Below the pieces are notes generated by a model that was not told where the DNA came from, ran no database searches, and worked only from the letters and a program-made list of their open reading frames with translations. Below are positions 17,869 through 24,473 of a stretch of DNA of 45,896 bases, piece by piece. Within the stretch, counting starts at the first letter, position 1; each line of letters opens with the position of its first letter. Origin of the DNA: an uncultured Bacilli bacterium (GTDB lineage Bacteria; Bacillota_I; Bacilli_A; RF39; UBA660); the NCBI GenBank assembly GCA_910579535.1, contig CAJTUR010000009.1, positions 1 to 45,896 of the forward strand. Reading direction: 5' to 3'. A program made the position numbers and the translations under genes.

Positions 17869-18716
17869 AAAGGGTTATGCCCTTTTTTTCTTTCGAATTT
17901 ATAGGGAATGTCTTCTAAATATTGATAGGGATTTAAATTATTTATAGGTTTAAAAAGAGCCATTAGACTGTCATAAATGGGTTTTGGAAGCCCTTGATTT
18001 AAAAGATTTTCTATATGATAAGAATAAGATTGAATATTGATTTTAGAAGTTGTGATGTCATAATTAAATAATAATTTAAGAATAATCATTAAATAACAAT
18101 AAATATCTGTATTAAAGTTACAATTTATCAGTTTGTAGTTATTTAGTTGATACTTAAAAGATAAATTGGATGGAAAGAGTGTGTTTTTTAAACCTACTAA
18201 ATTTTTAGAATGGTAGACAGTGGGAGTAGAAAAAGTACAACTGTCTAGGTCGATGATTTTGATTTGATGTGTTTCTTCTTCTATTAAAATGTTTCTTTCT
18301 TGTAAGTCTCCTATTGCAAAGCCTTTTAAATTCGGTTCTGCTTTTTTTAGTTCTTTTAGATGTTCTAATGTTTGACCAATCTTTTTTAAAACTTTAATTA
18401 AGTCGTTAAATTTTGCTTTTTTTGCGTATTCAAATAAATTTTTTTCATAACTTTTATCAATGATAATTCCCAATATTTCATGAGTTTTTTCGTCAATGAT
18501 GTAGTCTTTAAAAAATAAAAATTCGTTTATTTGATTAAGGATTTTATTGTATTTTAAAATTCTTTCTAAGGTCTCTAGTTTTTCTTTTGTCACTTCATGA
18601 AAAATTTTTAAAAGTTCTTGATCATTTAATATTCTTATTTTTGCTTCAACTGAGTATTCCTTACTGAATAGAGGATAGTTATTCAATTTTTCTTTACTTA
18701 TATAAAGGTGATTCAT
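17865..18716 (-). CDS. Protein-kinase-like fold protein
   Basis: The 283-aa product carries the core of a protein-kinase-like active site: GDLQERNIL with catalytic-loop Asp137 and Asn142 (HxDxxxxN pattern, with Gly for His). IDLDS, with Asp156 in the DFG-aspartate position, follows 14 residues later. The N-lobe is short, without a clear glycine loop, and Lys26 or Lys47 could be the ATP lysine. The C-terminal half is helical. Similar kinase-like proteins (CotH/HipA/aminoglycoside-kinase type) modify coat proteins in spore-formers. The neighbours, YjcZ-like genes and cotE, make a sporulation role plausible. Substrate unknown. Confidence 0.6.
   Translation of the reverse strand: MNHLYISKEKLNNYPLFSKEYSVEAKIRILNDQELLKIFHEVTKEKLETLERILKYNKILNQINEFLFFKDYIIDEKTHEILGIIIDKSYEKNLFEYAKKAKFNDLIKVLKKIGQTLEHLKELKKAEPNLKGFAIGDLQERNILIEEETHQIKIIDLDSCTFSTPTVYHSKNLVGLKNTLFPSNLSFKYQLNNYKLINCNFNTDIYCYLMIILKLLFNYDITTSKINIQSYSYHIENLLNQGLPKPIYDSLMALFKPINNLNPYQYLEDIPYKFERKKGHNPF
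17867..17889. terminator. Bidirectional terminator between mini-protein and kinase-like gene
   Basis: AAAAAGGG (17867-17874), loop TTATG, CCCTTTTTTT. It overlaps both convergent 3' ends. Confidence 0.8.
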
Positions 18717-18736
18717 ATTCTTCTCCTTGGTTTTGT

Positions 18737-18765
18737 ATAATAATATAAATTTGTAAATTGTTCAA
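18737..18765 (-). promoter_or_regulatory. Promoter of the kinase-like gene
   Basis: On the minus strand TTGAAC (18765-18760), 17-bp spacer, TATTAT (18742-18737). RBS AAGGAGAAG follows just before the ATG. Confidence 0.5.
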
Positions 18766-18792
18766 GTTTTTGTCTACAAAAAAAAAACTTTG

Positions 18793-18801
18793 CATACATT
18801 A
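18793..18801 (+). promoter_or_regulatory. Mother-cell sporulation promoter of cotE
   Basis: CATACATTA satisfies both the SigE -10 (CATACANT) and the SigK -10 (CATANNNTA). A possible -35 (GTCTACA, 18772-18778) lies 14 bases upstream. In Bacillus subtilis cotE has SigE and SigK promoters, so the match agrees with known regulation. Confidence 0.6.
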
Positions 18802-18820
18802 AATTAGAGGAGATGAGGAA

Positions 18821-19357
18821 GTGGCTAATTTTAAAGAGATTGTTACCAAAGCTATTATTGGTAAATCGAAAAAAAATAGTACCAATGAATTTAAGATAAC
18901 TCCTGAACTAAAACCAGATACCATATTGGGTTGTTGGATTATTAATCATAAATTTAATGGTGTTAATAATAATGGTCTTGTAAACATACTAGGTACGTAT
19001 GACATTAATGTTTGGTACTCTTATGATAGTGATACTAAAACAGCTGTGACAACAAAATCAGTTGATTATCAAGATAAAATGCCTGTACGTTTAAAAGATA
19101 ATAGTATTCTTACGAACAATGAAGAAATTATTGTTAGAAGTTTAAAACAACCATCTGTTTCTAATGTAACAATTAATGGTGATACGGTTGATTTAGTTAT
19201 TGAGAAAGAACTTGGAGTTGAAGTTATTGGTGATACTAAAATAAAAGTTAGTATTGAAGAGGATGAAGATGATTATGAAGAAATCAATGACGATGAAGTT
19301 ATGAGTAGTCATGATGAGGTAGCAATTGATGAAATTGATGAAGAATATTTGAAATAG
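18821..19357 (+). CDS. cotE: Outer spore coat morphogenetic protein CotE
   Basis: CotE is the scaffold on which the outer spore coat assembles in the mother cell. The 178-aa product (family about 180) aligns along its length with Bacilli CotE: an N-terminal FKEIVTKAIIGK helix, then KPDTILGCWIINHKF, YDINVWYSY, TKTAV, and the beta domain E..V.V.GDTKI.V. It ends in an acidic Asp/Glu tail, also typical. The start is a GTG at 18821 after GAGGAGATGAGG. A mother-cell type -10 lies 20 bases upstream. A strong terminator follows, and its right arm doubles as the rpsP -35. Confidence 0.92.
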   Translation: MANFKEIVTKAIIGKSKKNSTNEFKITPELKPDTILGCWIINHKFNGVNNNGLVNILGTYDINVWYSYDSDTKTAVTTKSVDYQDKMPVRLKDNSILTNNEEIIVRSLKQPSVSNVTINGDTVDLVIEKELGVEVIGDTKIKVSIEEDEDDYEEINDDEVMSSHDEVAIDEIDEEYLK

Positions 19358-19387
19358 TGTCAACCAAAATGTGTTGACACTATTTTT
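19352..19387 (+). terminator. Terminator of cotE
   Basis: A perfect 13-bp stem (19352-19364 with 19373-19385) surrounds an eight-base loop, with a T tract. The stop codon lies in the left arm. Confidence 0.9.
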
Positions 19388-19402
19388 CTTTAATGGTATA
19401 CT
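19374..19402 (+). promoter_or_regulatory. SigA promoter of rpsP, embedded in the cotE terminator
   Basis: TTGACA (19374-19379), 17-bp spacer, TATACT (19397-19402). The -35 box is inside the right arm of the cotE terminator. Confidence 0.85.
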
Positions 19403-19427
19403 ACAAAAGAATTAAGGAGGAGAAACT

Positions 19428-19703
19428 ATGGCAGTTAAGTTAAGATTAAAAAGAATGGGTGCAAAACAAAGACCCTTTTATCGTGTTGTAGCAGCAGATT
19501 CAAGATTTCCAAGAGATGGAAGATTTTTAGAAGTTGTTGGTACATATAATCCTATTACAAAACCCGCTGAGATTAAAATTGATGAAGAAAGAGCACTATA
19601 CTGGTTAAGTAATGGAGCACAACCTACTGAGACCGTTAAAAATATTCTTTCAAAACAAGGTGTTATGAAAAAATTTGCTGACTCAAAAAAAGCAGGTAAG
19701 TAA
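19428..19703 (+). CDS. rpsP: 30S ribosomal protein S16
   Basis: This 91-aa small-subunit protein has the family signature: VKLRLKRMGAKQRPFYRVV at the N-terminus, SRFPRDGRFLE, and the GTYNP element. It contributes to 30S assembly. RBS AAGGAGGAG is 5 bases upstream. It is co-transcribed with khpA, whose start codon lies 2 bases after the stop, as in many Bacillota, where an rpsP-khpA pair usually precedes rimM and trmD. Here rimM, trmD and rplS do not follow. Confidence 0.96.
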   Translation: MAVKLRLKRMGAKQRPFYRVVAADSRFPRDGRFLEVVGTYNPITKPAEIKIDEERALYWLSNGAQPTETVKNILSKQGVMKKFADSKKAGK

Positions 19704-19704
19704 T

Positions 19705-19950
19705 ATGGACCTTGTTTCTTATATTGAGTTTTTAGTAAAAAGTGTTGCTTCCTTTCCAGAAATGATACGAGTTAAAGAAATCGGTAGTGATGAAGAAGTT
19801 ATTCAAATAGAAGTTCTTGTTAAAGAAACAGATATGGGTGCGGTTATTGGAAAAAATGGGAATACCGCAAAAGCTATTCGAACTATGGTTCAAACGTATT
19901 CTTATCTTCATGGGAAGAAAAAAGTGAAAATTAATATAGAATCATTTTAA
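19705..19950 (+). CDS. khpA: KH-domain RNA-binding protein KhpA
   Basis: The 81-aa product is a single KH domain with the GxxG loop IGKNGNTAKAIRTM at about 52-65. KhpA pairs with KhpB (Jag/EloR) in RNA binding and cell-elongation control in Gram-positive bacteria. The start was placed at the ATG at 19705, two bases after rpsP, since the upstream in-frame codons belong to the overlapping rpsP end. A hairpin with a T tract overlaps its 3' end. Confidence 0.9.
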   Translation: MDLVSYIEFLVKSVASFPEMIRVKEIGSDEEVIQIEVLVKETDMGAVIGKNGNTAKAIRTMVQTYSYLHGKKKVKINIESF

Positions 19951-19965
19951 ATAAATGATTTTTTT
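19940..19965 (+). terminator. Terminator of rpsP-khpA
   Basis: AATCATTT (19940-19947), loop TAAAT, AAATGATT (19953-19960), then T residues. Confidence 0.75.
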
Positions 19966-20071
19966 AGTTTTAAATTTAAAAATGTATATTTTTTGTTAAT
20001 TGTTAAAAAATATAAAAAAATAAATATTCAATTTATTCAAATTTTGTTATCCTTAAAATAGGAGTGATTTT

Positions 20072-20764
20072 ATGAAACGTAAGTTTATTGTATTTGGGGT
20101 CTTCATTTTAATTGTTGGGTTATTAGTAGGTGTTAAAAATTATTTAGTTCTTTTTTATGAAGGGAGTAAAGATTTCAAAAGTATATTTTCTAATATTGCA
20201 AATTTGGAGATTACACAAAATCAGCTGGAGCAAAATGTGAGTTTTGAAAAAATAAGTCTTCATATTCCAGAAATGTTTCAGGAAGTTAAAGATGAGTCTT
20301 CAAATAATACTAAAACGTTTGTATCAAAAGAAGAAAATGATCCTCTTCGAATTATTATCAGTTCTAAGGCTCGTTATTATAAAGAAGTTTTAGAAGATAT
20401 TAATCAAATGAAACGATTAAACTCAGAAAAATTAATGCAACGCTATCATTTGCAAAATGGGATCGATTTGTTTAAATATTACTATGAACATAAGGATGAG
20501 AAAGAATCTTTACTATGGAGTTTAAATCATCTAAAGATGAATAGTTTAGCGGAGAATTACACTTTAATTGCTTCTTATTTTTCAAAAGAAAACTATTTTT
20601 TAGTTAAAGATTTAAATGGATTTATGGCTTTTGGAAATAATAGCTATTTTGTAACGGTTGCTAATGGTGAGGAAATGTATGATTTAGCTTTTTGGTCCAA
20701 TGAAGAACATTATTTTACTTATGAGCAAGTGCTGGATGTTTTACAGTCAATTCGTTTTATTTAA
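20072..20764 (+). CDS. Unrecognised membrane-anchored protein (230 aa)
   Basis: One N-terminal membrane helix (about 5-28, FIVFGVFILIVGLLVGV) anchors an extracytoplasmic domain of mixed alpha/beta character. I do not recognise a family. It has no Cys residues and no lipobox. RBS TAGGAGTG is 6 bases upstream. It has its own terminator-like hairpin and sits directly before an orphan pilin-like gene, which may share a transcript if the hairpin leaks. The function is unknown. Confidence 0.7.
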   Translation: MKRKFIVFGVFILIVGLLVGVKNYLVLFYEGSKDFKSIFSNIANLEITQNQLEQNVSFEKISLHIPEMFQEVKDESSNNTKTFVSKEENDPLRIIISSKARYYKEVLEDINQMKRLNSEKLMQRYHLQNGIDLFKYYYEHKDEKESLLWSLNHLKMNSLAENYTLIASYFSKENYFLVKDLNGFMAFGNNSYFVTVANGEEMYDLAFWSNEEHYFTYEQVLDVLQSIRFI

Positions 20765-20790
20765 GCGGTGTTTAATTTACATCGTTTTTT
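20763..20790 (+). terminator. Terminator after the 230-aa membrane protein
   Basis: AAGCGGTGT pairs with ACATCGTTT (two G-T pairs) around loop TTAATTT, followed by a T tract. Confidence 0.65.
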
Positions 20791-20821
20791 CTTTGTGATA
20801 TAGTTAAGGTAAGGTGATTGT

Positions 20822-21325
20822 ATGAATAATAAAGGTTTTACTTTAGTTGAATTGCTTGCAGTGATTGTTATATTAGCAATAATTGTTAGTATAGCGGTTC
20901 CTAGCACTATTAGTATTTCTAGAAAAATTAAGGGAAATTTATTTTGTGAAAAAGTGAATTCGATTGTTAATGCGGCTTCCTTGTATGGTGAAGATTATAA
21001 AGAAACGTTTGGAGATAAAAATTATTATATTAATAATCAAACTTGCGTTGATAAAAAAGGAAAACAGTATACAGTAGAAGGTGGTTCTTTTAATGCTCAA
21101 GAAATAAAAGTAATCGATCTTTTAAATAAAGGTTATTTAAAAAAAGAAAAAGCTGAGGAAGGAAATGTAGTGGATCCACGAACCAATGAAAATATGGAAC
21201 AAGATAAAATAGTTGTTTATGAAAAGTATGGTCGGATTTATGTTCATTTTGGTGATTTGTATGGAAACGAAAGTTCAAGAGAAAGCGAAGCTAACCAGTG
21301 TATTACGACTTCTGAGTGCCATTAA
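20822..21325 (+). CDS. Type IV pilin-like protein (prepilin motif)
   Basis: The 167-aa product starts MNNKGFTLVELLAVIVILAI. This is a class III/type IV prepilin leader: cleavage after Gly5, methylated Phe, Glu at +5, then a hydrophobic helix. The rest is a globular head with four Cys residues. Such proteins need a prepilin peptidase and a GspE/PilB-type ATPase, and neither is adjacent. The Tad-like machine at 5-8.7 kb uses a different pilin class. Likely a pseudopilin of a competence or type IV pilus system encoded elsewhere. Confidence 0.82.
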   Translation: MNNKGFTLVELLAVIVILAIIVSIAVPSTISISRKIKGNLFCEKVNSIVNAASLYGEDYKETFGDKNYYINNQTCVDKKGKQYTVEGGSFNAQEIKVIDLLNKGYLKKEKAEEGNVVDPRTNENMEQDKIVVYEKYGRIYVHFGDLYGNESSRESEANQCITTSECH

Positions 21326-21382
21326 TTTGCTAATTCATTAATAATATGTTAAAATAAGAACCTAAAAAAGGGGGCGTTATTT

Positions 21383-22690
21383 ATGAAAAAAACCGTCTGT
21401 TTGGTTGGGAAACCTAATGTAGGAAAATCCACTATTTTTAATCGTTTGATTAAAGAAGATAAAGCCATTGTTATGGATACACCTGGTATAACAAGAGACC
21501 GTATCTATGGTGAAGTCCATTATAATGAAAAATCTTTTTTACTTATTGATACAGGTGGATTAGATGGGAATGAAGATTTCGATAAAGATATTTTAATTCA
21601 AACGACGCTAGCAATTGAAGAATCGGATTTGGTTTTATTTGTTGTGGATGGCAAATCGGATTTAACTGTCAGTGATTTTAAAATTCGCAATCGACTTTTA
21701 AAAACAAATAAAAAAGTTTTTGTTGTAGTGAATAAAGTGGATAATGAAAAACGTCTAGAAGGGACGTACCAATATTATGAACTTGGTTTTTCAGATCTTT
21801 TTTCAGTTAGTGCTTCTCATAATTTAGGTTTTAAAGAACTATTAGAGGCCGTTACTCGTGAAATGGAAGTGGAAACTGAAAGTGAAGATTCTCGATTAAA
21901 GTTTTGTTTTATTGGAAGACCAAATGTGGGTAAAAGTAGTTTAATTAATGCGGTTTTAAATGAGGAACGCGTTATTGTTAGTTCTATTGCCGGAACGACA
22001 AGAGATGCAACAGATACAACGTTTTTTTATAATCATGAAGAATATGTGATGATTGATACCGCTGGTATGCGAAAAAAAGGTCGTATTTTTGAAGAAGTTG
22101 AAAAATACAGTTTAGTAAGAAGTTTGAAAGCGATTGAAAAAAGCGATGTGTGTGTTTTAGTAATTGATGCATCAGAGGGAATTTTAGAACACGATAAACA
22201 TATTTTGTCGTATGTGATTGATGCTGGAAAAGGAATTGTCATAGCGGTGAATAAATGGGATACCATTAAAGATCCTAATTCTGAGATTAAGCTTTGGAAA
22301 AAGAATTTAGAATCTCATTTTATGTTTGCAAAGTACGCTTTAGTAGTTTTTGTTTCTGCTAAAACAAAAAAGAGAATCGCTACTCTTATGCCAGCGGTAA
22401 TAGAAGCTTATCAAAATAATAAAAAAGAGATTAAGACTAGTGATCTAAATCGAGTAATCGAAGAAGCGGTTTTAATGCATGATGCTCCTTCTTACAAAGG
22501 AAAAAAATTAAAAATTTATTTTACTAGTCAAACGGATGTGAAACCACCAAAATTTACATTTCGAGTTAATGATAAAGGTTTGGTTCATTTTAGTTATGAA
22601 AGGTATTTAGAAAATAAAATCAGAGATAATTTTGATTTAACTGGAACCCCTATTATTTTAAAATTTAAAAATAAAAAAGAAGAGGACTAG
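21383..22690 (+). CDS. der: Ribosome-assembly GTPase Der (EngA)
   Basis: Der acts in late 50S subunit assembly. The 435-aa product has two tandem GTPase domains and a C-terminal KH-like domain. G1 of domain 1 is GKPNVGKST at 9-17, with DTPGITRDR, DTGGLDG and NKVD. G1 of domain 2 is GRPNVGKSS from about 178, with GTTRDATDT, DTAGMRKKGR and NKWD. The KH-like end includes PPKFTFRVND and a final ENKIRDNFDLTGTPI, the family signature. RBS AAAGGGGG is 12 bases upstream. The stop codon is within a bidirectional hairpin shared with the convergent regulator gene. Confidence 0.96.
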   Translation: MKKTVCLVGKPNVGKSTIFNRLIKEDKAIVMDTPGITRDRIYGEVHYNEKSFLLIDTGGLDGNEDFDKDILIQTTLAIEESDLVLFVVDGKSDLTVSDFKIRNRLLKTNKKVFVVVNKVDNEKRLEGTYQYYELGFSDLFSVSASHNLGFKELLEAVTREMEVETESEDSRLKFCFIGRPNVGKSSLINAVLNEERVIVSSIAGTTRDATDTTFFYNHEEYVMIDTAGMRKKGRIFEEVEKYSLVRSLKAIEKSDVCVLVIDASEGILEHDKHILSYVIDAGKGIVIAVNKWDTIKDPNSEIKLWKKNLESHFMFAKYALVVFVSAKTKKRIATLMPAVIEAYQNNKKEIKTSDLNRVIEEAVLMHDAPSYKGKKLKIYFTSQTDVKPPKFTFRVNDKGLVHFSYERYLENKIRDNFDLTGTPIILKFKNKKEED

Positions 22691-22704
22691 TCTTCTTTTA
22701 ATTT
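22675..22704. terminator. Bidirectional terminator between der and XRE regulator
   Basis: A-rich GAAGAGGA pairs with TCTTCTTTT around a CTAG loop (22687-22690). Both convergent stop codons lie in it. Confidence 0.65.
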
Positions 22705-22950
22705 TTCGTCTATTCTTTTCTTAACGATTTTTCTTTCTATATTTGGATTGAAAAATTCTCGTATGTCTATTTTTAATAATTTTGCTAAATTGGCAAGAAA
22801 TTCAATCGATACATTGACTTCACCACATTCAACACTAGCTAAATACTTATAATTTAATCCAAATTTTTCATAAAATTTTTCTTGAGATAAACCATATTGA
22901 TAACGATAATATTTCAAATTTCTACCAACGATTTCTTGTACTTTCTCCAT
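22687..22950 (-). CDS. XRE-family HTH regulator
   Basis: The 87-aa product is a Cro/CI-type helix-turn-helix domain: IVGRNLKYYRYQYGLSQEKF, YKYLASVECGEVNVSIEFLANLAKLLKI. A short basic tail follows. It is probably a DNA-binding transcriptional regulator. RBS AAGGAGTG precedes the ATG. It is divergent from a second XRE gene (23070), a typical arrangement for mutual control across a shared intergenic region. The targets are unknown. Confidence 0.8.
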   Translation of the reverse strand: MEKVQEIVGRNLKYYRYQYGLSQEKFYEKFGLNYKYLASVECGEVNVSIEFLANLAKLLKIDIREFFNPNIERKIVKKRIDEKLKED

Positions 22951-23021
22951 ACTTGCACTCCTTTATCTTCTAATATAGGTTTTAAACAAATATAAGTCCA
23001 CCTTACTATAACTGTAGAAAA

Positions 23022-23050
23022 TTGACATTACCATAAATTTGGAGTATGAT
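23022..23050 (+). promoter_or_regulatory. SigA promoter of small XRE regulator
   Basis: TTGACA (23022-23027), 17-bp spacer, TATGAT (23045-23050). It excludes an in-frame ATG at 23046 as the start of the following gene because that lies in the -10. Confidence 0.8.
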
Positions 23051-23069
23051 TGTAAAAATGGAGGGTTGT

Positions 23070-23285
23070 ATGAAAGATAAGAGTTTTGAAGGTTTAAAAA
23101 AATTGAGAGAAGAATATGGCTACTCCCTAAGTTACATGGCTGAATTGTTAGGTATTAGTAAATCTTATTATTGTCAAATTGAACAAAAGAAAAGACGACT
23201 CTATTACGAAATGGCCAAGAAAATTGCTTTTATTTTTGATTTGAAACCAGATGATCTTTTTTATGAGGAGTATCAAGACAACTAA
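23070..23285 (+). CDS. Small XRE-family regulator (paralogue 1)
   Basis: The 71-aa product is almost entirely an HTH domain: FEGLKKLREEYGYSLSYMAELLGI, then YYCQIEQKKRRLYYEMAKKIA and KPDDLFYEEY. It is closely similar to the gene at 24141 (shared KKRRLYYEMA and LKPDDLFYE). I chose the ATG at 23070 after GGAGGG because the promoter -10 covers the upstream ATG. spoVIF begins 41 bp downstream. Possible roles include control of neighbouring sporulation genes (inference from position only). Confidence 0.8.
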   Translation: MKDKSFEGLKKLREEYGYSLSYMAELLGISKSYYCQIEQKKRRLYYEMAKKIAFIFDLKPDDLFYEEYQDN

Positions 23286-23297
23286 TTTTTTTTTGGA

Positions 23298-23306
23298 CAT
23301 ATACTA
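23298..23306 (+). promoter_or_regulatory. SigK-like -10 element of spoVIF
   Basis: CATATACTA fits CATANNNTA and lies 20 bases before the spoVIF start. An AC dinucleotide (23281-23282) 15 bases upstream could be the -35. In Bacillus subtilis the homologue is expressed late in the mother cell. Confidence 0.5.
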
Positions 23307-23325
23307 CAATAGGTGATTTTTTAAA

Positions 23326-23568
23326 ATGGAATTAAAAGATGATTTTTTTAAAAAGGTGGAGAAGAAAACTAAAGTTAAAAAAGATACAATTATTGATCTT
23401 GCTAAAAAATTACAAGATGGACACATGAAAGATGAAACAACTTTAAGAGAGGTTATTTCAACTCTTAGTCAAATGACTGGAAAAAAAGTGTCTAAAGAAC
23501 AAGAAGATAAAATCGTTAAAACGATTGTAGAGGATCATGTACCTAAAAATATTGATAAAATGTTTTAA
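23326..23568 (+). CDS. spoVIF: Stage VI sporulation protein F
   Basis: The 80-aa product matches SpoVIF: an N-terminal DDFFKKVEKKT.V helix, IIDLAKKLQ, KDETTLREVISTLSQMTGKKV, then KEQEDKIVKTIV. SpoVIF is needed for coat assembly and spore resistance in Bacillus, acting in the mother cell alongside GerE-controlled genes. It is preceded by a weak RBS (TAGGTGA) and a SigK-type -10. It is followed by a hairpin shared with the convergent double-HTH gene. Confidence 0.85.
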   Translation: MELKDDFFKKVEKKTKVKKDTIIDLAKKLQDGHMKDETTLREVISTLSQMTGKKVSKEQEDKIVKTIVEDHVPKNIDKMF

Positions 23569-23597
23569 AAAAACAGCTAATTGTGTTAGTTGTTTTT
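23569..23597. terminator. Bidirectional terminator after spoVIF
   Basis: AAACAGCTAA, loop TTGTG, TTAGTTGTTT with one G-T pair, A and T runs on each side. Confidence 0.75.
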
Positions 23598-24023
23598 CTT
23601 TCTTCCTACTAGTTTATCTAAAGAATAATGGTATTGTTTGGAAAATTCTAAAGCGTAATAGGTTGTAATTAATGCCTTTTCTTTTTCGTATTTATGGATG
23701 TTTGATTGACTCGTTTTTAGAGAGTTAGCGAATTCTTTTTGAGTTAAATGATTTTCTTTTCTAATCTTTTTTATCGTTTTTGAAACATTTTTCTTGTTAA
23801 TTGACTGAACTTCTAGTATTTTATCTCTAGAGGGACTTTCACCTATGAGATAATCTAGGGAAGTTTGAAAATAATTTGCTACCATATTTAATTTTTCTAA
23901 TGGAATCATATCTTTACCACTTTCGTAACCAGCATATGTAGAACGAGAAATATTTAAATAAGTTGCTATTTCTTCTTGAGTTACGCCTTCAAATTCTCTA
24001 AGTTCTTTTAAACGTCCAAACAT
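23586..24023 (-). CDS. Double-HTH XRE-family regulator
   Basis: The 145-aa product has two Cro/CI-type HTH domains in one chain. The first is at about 3-60 (LKELREFEGVTQEEIATYLNI, RSTYAGYESGK). The second is at about 82-140 (IKKIRKENHLTQKEFANSL, QSNIHKYEKEK). Two fused domains can bind a direct or inverted repeat as a monomer. It is divergently oriented from the small HTH gene at 24141. No ligand or oligomerisation domain is seen. The targets are unknown. Confidence 0.82.
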   Translation of the reverse strand: MFGRLKELREFEGVTQEEIATYLNISRSTYAGYESGKDMIPLEKLNMVANYFQTSLDYLIGESPSRDKILEVQSINKKNVSKTIKKIRKENHLTQKEFANSLKTSQSNIHKYEKEKALITTYYALEFSKQYHYSLDKLVGRKKNN

Positions 24024-24096
24024 AATACCACCTATATATAATTTTCTTGTAAAAAAAATTAAAATACGGAAATGCGTGGGGTATTGTAATAAAAAA

Positions 24097-24105
24097 TGAT
24101 ATAAT
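24097..24105 (+). promoter_or_regulatory. Extended -10 promoter of small XRE gene
   Basis: TGATATAAT (24097-24105) is an extended -10 without a clear -35, 35 bases before the ATG at 24141. Confidence 0.55.
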
Positions 24106-24140
24106 TGAGATTGAAGTAATAGAAAGTTGAGGTTTTTTAA

Positions 24141-24341
24141 ATGATTGATAGTTATAAGAAACTAACTGAAATCCGTGAAAAATATAAATATAGTCATCAA
24201 GATATGGCGTCAATGTTAGGCATCAGTCAAGGCTTTTATTGGCAAATTGAACATAAAAAAAGAAGATTGTATTATGAGATGGCTATTAAGATTGCTGCGG
24301 TTTTTAATTTGAAGCCTGATGATTTGTTTTATGAAAAATAA
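24141..24341 (+). CDS. Small XRE-family regulator (paralogue 2)
   Basis: The 66-aa HTH protein has YKKLTEIREKYKYSHQDMASML, GFYWQIEHKKRRLYYEMA and LKPDDLFYEK. It is nearly a copy of the 23070 product, so the two probably arose by local duplication around spoVIF. The RBS (GTTGAGG) is modest. spoIVA follows after 132 bp with its own candidate promoter. Such short HTH proteins often act as repressors of adjacent genes; this is not shown here. Confidence 0.78.
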   Translation: MIDSYKKLTEIREKYKYSHQDMASMLGISQGFYWQIEHKKRRLYYEMAIKIAAVFNLKPDDLFYEK

Positions 24342-24436
24342 ATGAAGAAAAGGATTAAAATTTCTTTAAAAAACTCTAACTTTTTATATTTTTTTGGTTA
24401 ATTTATTTTTGAGGGTTCTAAGTGACTTTTCTTTTT

Positions 24437-24444
24437 CATAGTCT
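24437..24444 (+). promoter_or_regulatory. Possible SigE -10 of spoIVA
   Basis: CATAGTCT partly matches the SigE -10 CATACANT. There is no convincing -35. spoIVA is a SigE gene in Bacillus, which is the main support. Confidence 0.3.
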
Positions 24445-24473
24445 TAAATAGAAAAGATGAAAGGATTAGTAAA

